The translations under genes and the position numbers were made by a program. From UBA11524 sp964547515 (lineage in GTDB: Bacteria; Bacillota; Clostridia; Christensenellales; Aristaeellaceae), in contig CAZJOA010000085.1 of NCBI GenBank assembly GCA_964547515.1, forward strand, positions 1-12,019: DNA of 12,019 nucleotides, in the 5' to 3' direction. The stretch's first letter is position 1; the number at the start of each line of letters is the position of its first letter. The notes under the pieces are model-generated. The model had not been told where the DNA came from. It made no database searches and saw nothing but the letters and a program-made list of their open reading frames with translations. Below are positions 8,350-12,019 of the stretch, one piece after another.

Positions 8350-9264
8350 TTAACCCTTGAGCGCCCCGATCATGACGCCCTGGTTGAAGTACTTCTGCAC
8401 GAAGGGGTACATGCACATGATCGGCAGGGAGGACACGACGATCGCGCCGTACTTGATGAGGTTCGCCTTGCGGTTGACTTCCGCCGCGGCAGAGCCGGTC
8501 ATGGCGGAGGCAGCCATCTCGTTGTTGATGAGGATGTTGCGCATCACCAGCTGAAGGGGATAGCGCGAGGGGCTGCGCAGGTAGATCATGGCGTTGAAGT
8601 AGCTGTTCCAGTGGCCGACGGCCGCCCACAGCGCGATGACCGCGATGATGGCCTTGCTCAGCGGCAGCACGATGACGAAGAAGTACCGCAGGTTGCCGCA
8701 GCCGTCGATCTGCGCGGCATCCCACAGCTCGCCGGGCAGGCTGGTGTTGAAGAAGGTGCGCGCCACGATGATGTAGTACGCGATGACCGAGAACGGCAGC
8801 ACCATCACCATGAAGGTATCCAGCATGTGGAACCAGTTGTTGATGATGATGAACGTGGGGATCAGGCCGCCGCCGAAGAACATGGGGAAGACGAAGAAGA
8901 GGGTGAAGGCGCCGCGGCCGACCAGATCCTTGCGGGAGAGGGAATAGGCAACGGGGATGTTGACCGCCAGCATGATGAGCGTGCCGACGATGGTGTAGAG
9001 GATGGTGTTGCCATAGCCGACCCACAGGTTGGTCATGGACATCAGGTGCTCATAGCCCTCCAGGGTGATGCCGCGCGGGAGGAAGAGGATCTCGCCCTTG
9101 GCGACCAGATTCGGGTCGCTGATGGACGCGATGAGGATGAAGTACATCGGGTAGAGCGCCAGCAGCGTCAGCACGGCGGCGATGCCGTAGATGATGATGT
9201 CAAACACGCGGTCGCTTTTGAGCTTGCGGACGTGCCGGGCATGGTGAGCGGTCACAGCGGTCAT
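8350..9264 (-). CDS. Carbohydrate ABC transporter permease (LplC/MalG type)
   Basis: This 304-aa inner-membrane permease is one half of the sugar channel. It has a cytoplasmic N-terminus, then hydrophobic segments at about 22-47, 84-107, 118-142, 149-170, 193-216 and 270-290. The cytoplasmic EAA loop for contact with the ATPase begins near E179 (ELWDAAQIDGCGNLRYF). The early motif YPMYFILIASISDP is typical of the MalG/LplC half of CUT1 importers. AAAGGAGGAG lies 8 nt before the ATG. It starts 19 bp after the LplB-type gene ends. Length and topology are normal. No ATP-binding subunit is encoded nearby, so a shared MsmX-like ATPase elsewhere in the genome is expected. Confidence 0.93.
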   Translation of the reverse strand: MTAVTAHHARHVRKLKSDRVFDIIIYGIAAVLTLLALYPMYFILIASISDPNLVAKGEILFLPRGITLEGYEHLMSMTNLWVGYGNTILYTIVGTLIMLAVNIPVAYSLSRKDLVGRGAFTLFFVFPMFFGGGLIPTFIIINNWFHMLDTFMVMVLPFSVIAYYIIVARTFFNTSLPGELWDAAQIDGCGNLRYFFVIVLPLSKAIIAVIALWAAVGHWNSYFNAMIYLRSPSRYPLQLVMRNILINNEMAASAMTGSAAAEVNRKANLIKYGAIVVSSLPIMCMYPFVQKYFNQGVMIGALKG

Positions 9265-9283
9265 GTCATTCTCCTCCTTTCCA

Positions 9284-10234
9284 TCAGAACAGCGAGGTAT
9301 CGCCCATCTTCTTGGCGATGAAGTTCACCGACAGCAGCAGGACGAAGTTCACCACATTGTTGAACAGGCCGATGGCAGCGGAATAGCTGTACTGGTTGCT
9401 CTTCAGGCCCATTTTGTACACATAGGTGGAGATGATCTCGCTCGCGCCGATGTTCAGGTCATTCTGGAGCAGATAGACCTTCTCGAAGCCGACGCTCATG
9501 ACGCTGCCGGTGCGCAGGATGAACAGCGTGATGGCCGTGGGGATCAGCATGGGGATGTCGATGTAGCGCATCTTCTGCCATTTGTTCGCGCCATCCACCA
9601 CCGCAGCCTCGTACAGCTGGGGGTCAACGGCGGACAGGGCGGCGATGTACATGATGGAGTCCCAGCCGACATGCTGCCAGGCCTCCGTCCACACATAGAT
9701 GGAGGAGAAGGCATCCGCATTGCCCATCAGGTCACCCGTGGTGATGCCGACCATGCCGCACAGCTTGGGGATGACACCCGATGACGGCGACAGGAAGAGG
9801 ATGATCATGCCGCACATGACGACGGTCGATATGAAATGGGGCAGGTAGGTGGACACCTGGAAGAACTTCTTGAACCGCTTGGCGTACATCTGATTGCACA
9901 TCAGCGCGATCACGATGGGCAGCGGGAAGGTGACGGCGATGGTGTACAGGCTGATGACCAGGGTGTTGATGATGGTATTGCTGAACATGTAGGAGGAGAA
10001 GTAGCGCTCGAAGTATTTGAACCCGGCCCACTTGCTCCCCAGGATGCCCATGGCGGGACGGAAGTCCTTGAAGGCGATGACGACGCCGTACATGGGCAGG
10101 TAGGTGAAGCAGATGAAGATGACGATGGCGGGGAGCATGAGCAGATAGAGCCCCCAGTTCCTCTTGGTGCGCTGCCACAGGTGTCGGGTGTTCTGTAGCG
10201 AGCACCTGTCGCTCAGGCGTTGAGATTGCGTCAT
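9284..10234 (-). CDS. Sugar ABC transporter permease (LplB type)
   Basis: This 316-aa inner-membrane permease is the other half of the importer and the first gene of the operon. After a basic N-terminal tail it has hydrophobic segments at about 28-52, 86-112, 128-149, 180-200, 228-246 and 283-306. LplB-family signatures include FTYLPMYGVVIAFKDF (43-58) and the EAA loop EAAVVDGANKWQKMRYIDIP (209-228), which docks on the ATPase. AAGGGAG lies 6 nt before the ATG. It is preceded by an approximately 137-nt leader containing the promoter and candidate operators, placing the importer first in a LacI-type regulated operon. Assignment to LplB-type rather than MalF-type rests on the FKDF region and the short periplasmic loops. 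Confidence 0.94.
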   Translation of the reverse strand: MTQSQRLSDRCSLQNTRHLWQRTKRNWGLYLLMLPAIVIFICFTYLPMYGVVIAFKDFRPAMGILGSKWAGFKYFERYFSSYMFSNTIINTLVISLYTIAVTFPLPIVIALMCNQMYAKRFKKFFQVSTYLPHFISTVVMCGMIILFLSPSSGVIPKLCGMVGITTGDLMGNADAFSSIYVWTEAWQHVGWDSIMYIAALSAVDPQLYEAAVVDGANKWQKMRYIDIPMLIPTAITLFILRTGSVMSVGFEKVYLLQNDLNIGASEIISTYVYKMGLKSNQYSYSAAIGLFNNVVNFVLLLSVNFIAKKMGDTSLF

Positions 10235-10288
10235 GCTGATCTCCCTTTCTCCGCGATCGGTCAGAAGTCGTTCCGTGGTCGCTGTGTC

Positions 10289-10316
10289 ATTGTACCGGGG
10301 TGGGTTTTACGTTAAA
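10289..10316 (-). promoter_or_regulatory. Possible second, weaker promoter for the sugar operon
   Basis: On the minus strand TACAAT (-10, plus positions 10289-10294) lies 16 bp downstream of TTTAAC (-35, 10311-10316). The -10 box matches consensus at 5 of 6 bases but the -35 only at about 3 of 6. It would start transcription roughly 55 nt before the LplB-type gene. The candidate operator at 10303-10318 would cover its -35 and spacer. Confidence 0.25.
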
Positions 10317-10318
10317 CC
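10303..10318. promoter_or_regulatory. Candidate LacI-family operator O2 (leader)
   Basis: GGTTTTACGTTAAACC is a 16-bp near-palindrome (7 of 8 pairs match) centred on CG, the usual layout of LacI/GalR operators. It lies in the transcribed leader, about 60 nt downstream of the main promoter start and about 70 bp before the LplB-type gene. The adjacent LacI-family gene is the natural binding partner (inference). Confidence 0.5.
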
Positions 10319-10377
10319 TATCAGCGAAACTTGCTGCATTTCGGATAGATTGAATCGCAAAACATCACTGTAATTAG

Positions 10378-10393
10378 AGTATATCGATAAACC
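10378..10393. promoter_or_regulatory. Candidate LacI-family operator O1 overlapping the -10 box
   Basis: AGTATATCGATAAACC is an imperfect 16-bp palindrome (6 of 8 pairs) centred on CG, and it covers the -10 element. It matches O2 (10303-10318) at 11 of 16 positions and shares the half-site G-A/T-TAAACC. Binding here would block RNA polymerase directly. Support is only the palindrome, its position and its similarity to O2. Confidence 0.4.
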
Positions 10394-10406
10394 TCCCATT
10401 TGTCAA
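10378..10406 (-). promoter_or_regulatory. Main sigma-A promoter of the sugar operon
   Basis: On the minus strand TTGACA (plus positions 10401-10406), a 17-bp spacer and TATACT (10378-10383) form an almost perfect housekeeping promoter. The -35 is exact and the -10 matches 5 of 6 bases. Transcription should begin near 10371, leaving a leader of about 137 nt before the LplB-type gene. So strong a promoter next to a repressor gene suggests tight repression without inducer. Confidence 0.8.
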
Positions 10407-10447
10407 GAGGGAAAATGATATTTTTTTGTGAAATTTGCAAATAGGTC

Positions 10448-10479
10448 AAAAAAACAGACCAGGCCGGGCAGCCTGATCC
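10448..10479 (-). terminator. Intrinsic terminator of the LacI-family gene
   Basis: On the minus strand, about 20 nt after the regulator's stop codon, GGATCAGGC and GCCTGGTCT (plus 10471-10479 and 10456-10464) pair over 9 bp, including G-T pairs, around a 6-nt loop. One base later comes a run of seven T residues (10448-10454). This separates regulator transcription from the strong operon promoter that follows. Confidence 0.85.
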
Positions 10480-10498
10480 GAAAATGGCGGGAAACGGG

Positions 10499-11545
10499 TC
10501 ATATCTTATCCGCATCGCTGCACGGCATGCCTGCCGCCGCCACCGACTCGCGCTCCACCAGGGTGACATCCAGCACGACATGCGCGCTGTGTTCGTCCTT
10601 CTCCTCAATGGCGCGCAGCAGCACCTTCGCCGCACACCGCGCCTTCTCGCGCACATCCTGCCCGATCGTCGTCAGCGCAGGTGTTATCAGCCGTGCGGGC
10701 ATGGAATCATCAAAGCCAATGACGGACAGATCGTCCGGGACACGCAGGCCATGCGCCTGACAGCCCTTGATGATGCCGCAAGCGATCAGATCCTCCGTCG
10801 CGACCATGGCGGTGGGACGCTCGGCCATTTCGGCGATGGCCGCGCCGACCCTTTCGCCGCCCCTTTGGTGCGTTGCGTCGCCGAACACCCAATCCGGGTT
10901 CTCCGTCAGCCCGTATTCCCGCAGGGCATCCTGATAGCCGCGGAAGCGTTCATTAATAATGTAGGAAGTGCCGATGGTGGGCGCTGCAAAGCCGATCCGC
11001 CTGTGTCCCTTTTCGAGGAGATGCCGGGTGGCCGTGTATCCGCCCTTCCAGTCATCCAGGCAGACGGACATCATCGGCAGGTCGTCAAAATGACGATCCA
11101 GCACCACGAGGGGGGACTCGGTGCGCTTGACCAGCTTGTAGGACACCTTGTCCTCATGGGGGACGATCAGGATCGAACCGTCGATCTGCCATGTGCGCTG
11201 GATCTGGAGCACCTCTTCGGCAGTGTGGAAGGAACAGATCATGACATAGTATTGATGCTCGCGCAGCACGGACTCCAGCATGCCGGCGATCTGCCCCACA
11301 TAGGGGTCCAGGAGCATGCTGTCCGGCGTTTCGTACCAGATGGGCAGCAGCAGCGCGATGATGTGCGAGGCCTTGGAGATCAGGCTTCGCGCGGCCATGT
11401 TCGGCACATAGTGATGCTTCTCCATGATGTCGCGGACGCGCTTTTCCGTTTCCCGGGAGACCCGCGCATGGTTGTTGTTGATCACATTTGATACCGTCAT
11501 TACGCTGACACCGGCTTCGGCGGCAATTTCCTTGATCGTAATCAA
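10499..11545 (-). CDS. LacI/GalR-family transcriptional regulator
   Basis: This 348-aa DNA-binding regulator probably represses the adjacent sugar operon and is released by an imported sugar or metabolite. The N-terminus is a classic LacI helix-turn-helix (IKEIAAEAGVSVMTVSNVIN, residues 4-23), followed by the hinge segment PNMAARSL (48-55) that inserts in the operator minor groove. A type 1 periplasmic-binding-like effector domain covers about 60-335, with LLEKGHRRIGFAAP (179-192) and the VIGFDD segment. The start codon is TTG: it reads straight into ITIKEIA, has AAAGGA 8 nt upstream, and an in-frame stop lies nine codons before it, so no ATG alternative exists. The gene has its own promoter and terminator and lies immediately upstream of the importer genes on the same strand. 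Effector identity is unknown. Confidence 0.93.
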   Translation of the reverse strand: MITIKEIAAEAGVSVMTVSNVINNNHARVSRETEKRVRDIMEKHHYVPNMAARSLISKASHIIALLLPIWYETPDSMLLDPYVGQIAGMLESVLREHQYYVMICSFHTAEEVLQIQRTWQIDGSILIVPHEDKVSYKLVKRTESPLVVLDRHFDDLPMMSVCLDDWKGGYTATRHLLEKGHRRIGFAAPTIGTSYIINERFRGYQDALREYGLTENPDWVFGDATHQRGGERVGAAIAEMAERPTAMVATEDLIACGIIKGCQAHGLRVPDDLSVIGFDDSMPARLITPALTTIGQDVREKARCAAKVLLRAIEEKDEHSAHVVLDVTLVERESVAAAGMPCSDADKI

Positions 11546-11579
11546 CTTCGTCGTCCTTTCTCCGTTTATCGTTCAATCT

Positions 11580-11609
11580 ATGATAAATGAAAAGGGGACT
11601 TCTTGTCAA
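11580..11609 (-). promoter_or_regulatory. Promoter of the LacI-family gene
   Basis: On the minus strand TTGACA (plus 11604-11609), an 18-bp spacer and TATCAT (11580-11585, 5 of 6 consensus bases) lie about 30 bp before the TTG start, so the leader is short. An inverted repeat, TTTATC (11565-11570, plus strand) and GATAAA (11582-11587), spans the -10 and the start site. It shares GTTTATCG with the operon promoter region, which hints at autoregulation. Confidence 0.65.
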
Positions 11610-11708
11610 GGTGGGATTTGGATTTCTCCGTTTTTTCCACGGGCACTTTCTCCGACGGTCACGCCCTTTTTTTCTGCCGGAGAACGGCGAAATCCCTCCC
11701 GCGCCCTC

Positions 11709-11737
11709 TTGCATATCCGGCGGAATCGTGCTAAAAT
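11709..11737 (+). promoter_or_regulatory. Promoter of the T-box leader transcript
   Basis: TTGCAT (11709-11714), a 17-bp spacer and TAAAAT (11732-11737) form a plausible sigma-A promoter. The -10 is 5 of 6 and the -35 is poor (3 of 6). Transcription would start near 11744, just before Stem I of the T-box leader. It is divergent from the LacI-family gene. The preceding stretch (11610-11708) holds no gene; only scattered T-runs and the repeated 8-mer TTTCTCCG are visible. Confidence 0.6.
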
Positions 11738-11743
11738 AGCTGT

Positions 11744-12001
11744 GCATTGCATATCAAAAACGATGACCGGGGCACAGTAAGCCGCCGCACGACCCCCTCA
11801 CAGAGAGCGTCCGCCCGCTGAAAAGGACGCAGGGGCGCGGAGTCCGCCGAATTTCACCCCGCGAGCTGCCCGATAAGGGTCGTCCGCCGCGTTAAGGCAT
11901 CGAGTGACAGCACCTTCCCGTGCTGTAATTTGAGTGGTACCGCGGAATCAACCGGTCACAGACCGTCCGTCTCATGCATCCCATGGGGCGGACTTTTTGT
12001 T
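11744..12001 (+). promoter_or_regulatory. T-box leader riboswitch, probably tRNA-Phe specific
   Basis: This is a complete T-box leader that senses uncharged tRNA and controls a gene beyond the right edge. Stem I shows the GATGA K-turn side (11762-11766), CGGGG (11768-11772) paired with CCCCG (11857-11861), AGTA (11776-11779) opposite GAA (11849-11851), AGAGAG (11802-11807), and the distal hairpin GCGTCC/GGACGC (11807-11812, 11825-11830) with loop motif GCTGAAAA. The specifier after GAA is UUC at 11853-11855 (or UUU one base earlier), both Phe. Stem III is ACAGCAC/GTGCTGT (11907-11913, 11920-11926). The T-box runs 11927-11944 with UGGU, complementary to an ACCA tRNA end. The antiterminator pairs TGAG (11931-11934) with CTCA (11971-11974) and GCGGA (11942-11946) with TCCGT (11966-11970). 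That excludes the terminator that follows. The downstream gene is probably pheS/pheT or another Phe-related gene (inference). Confidence 0.92.
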
Positions 12002-12002
12002 T
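11965..12002 (+). terminator. T-box leader terminator
   Basis: The 29-nt segment 11965-11993 folds into a 12-bp stem, beginning GTCCG and ending CGGAC with two G-T pairs, around a 5-nt loop. It is followed at once by TTTTTGTTT. Its 5' arm contains the bases needed for the T-box antiterminator (11966-11974), so the two structures are mutually exclusive, as the tRNA-sensing mechanism requires. No coding start is visible in the last 17 bases. Confidence 0.9.
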
Positions 12003-12019
12003 GCAGATCATCACATAAG

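Noticed and set aside
6781..9321. Very long plus-strand open frame (about 846 codons) opposite the binding-protein and LplC-type genes
   Set aside because: It mirrors the codon structure of the real minus-strand genes in GC-rich DNA. The translation is rich in V, G, D, H and Q with no recognisable domain, and it crosses gene boundaries.
10433..10442. Perfect 10-bp palindrome ATTTGCAAAT upstream of the operon promoter
   Set aside because: It is AT-rich, short, centred on GC rather than CG and unlike the two candidate operators, so chance is a sufficient explanation.
10484..11491. Plus-strand open frame (about 335 codons) opposite the LacI-family gene
   Set aside because: It is antisense to an intact regulator, and its start lies in the terminator region of that gene.
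11641..11673. Possible plus-strand terminator: GGGC, 18-nt loop, GCCC, then seven T residues
   Set aside because: The stem is only 4 bp with a long loop, and there is no plus-strand gene upstream for it to terminate. The T-run alone is not enough.
11789..11883. ACGACCC/GGGTCGT pairing (11789-11795 with 11877-11883) as the base of T-box Stem I
   Set aside because: The K-turn, AGTA and GAA motifs place the Stem I helix at 11768-11772 with 11857-11861. This alternative pairing would cut through the specifier region, so it is probably incidental or an alternative fold.

Overview
The window looks like a chromosomal piece of a GC-rich, Gram-positive-type Clostridia/Bacillota bacterium. The reasons are strong GGAGG-type ribosome binding sites, consensus sigma-A promoters, an LplBC-type sugar importer, a LacI-family repressor and a T-box leader. 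The taxon is inferred from style only. There are no IS elements, phage genes, tRNAs or CRISPR arrays.

Layout. All eight recognised protein genes lie on the minus strand, so transcription runs from high to low coordinates. The order is: a LacI-family regulator (10499-11545, TTG start) with its own promoter and intrinsic terminator; then a TTGACA-N17-TATACT promoter (10378-10406) with two candidate operators; then an apparent seven-gene operon. The operon encodes an LplB-type permease, an LplC/MalG-type permease, a sugar-binding protein, a GH31 alpha-glucosidase-type enzyme, a GH65 glycoside phosphorylase, a secreted GH28-like beta-helix hydrolase and beta-phosphoglucomutase. A terminator-like hairpin at the left edge probably closes it. 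The last three genes are tightly packed: GH65 overlaps the beta-helix gene, and that gene overlaps pgmB, each by an ATGA overlap.

How the genes work together (inference from families). The secreted beta-helix enzyme would trim an extracellular polysaccharide or glycoside. The ABC system would import oligosaccharides, powered by an ATPase encoded elsewhere. In the cytoplasm GH31 would hydrolyse alpha-linked residues and GH65 would phosphorolyse an alpha-glucoside to beta-glucose 1-phosphate. Beta-phosphoglucomutase would convert that to glucose 6-phosphate. The GH65 plus beta-phosphoglucomutase pairing is a well-established pathway; the exact glycoside is not readable from sequence.

The right end (about 11709-12019) faces the other way. 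It holds a promoter and a complete T-box leader on the plus strand, with Stem I motifs, Stem III, the T-box, an antiterminator and a strong terminator. The specifier reads UUC (or UUU in the alternative register), both phenylalanine, and the T-box UGGU fits a tRNA with discriminator A. The controlled gene lies outside the window and is probably phenylalanine-related, for example pheS/pheT. No clear novel system is visible. The points most worth a second look are the paired operators, the unusual beta-helix enzyme inside an alpha-glucoside locus, the intercistronic hairpins and the T-box.
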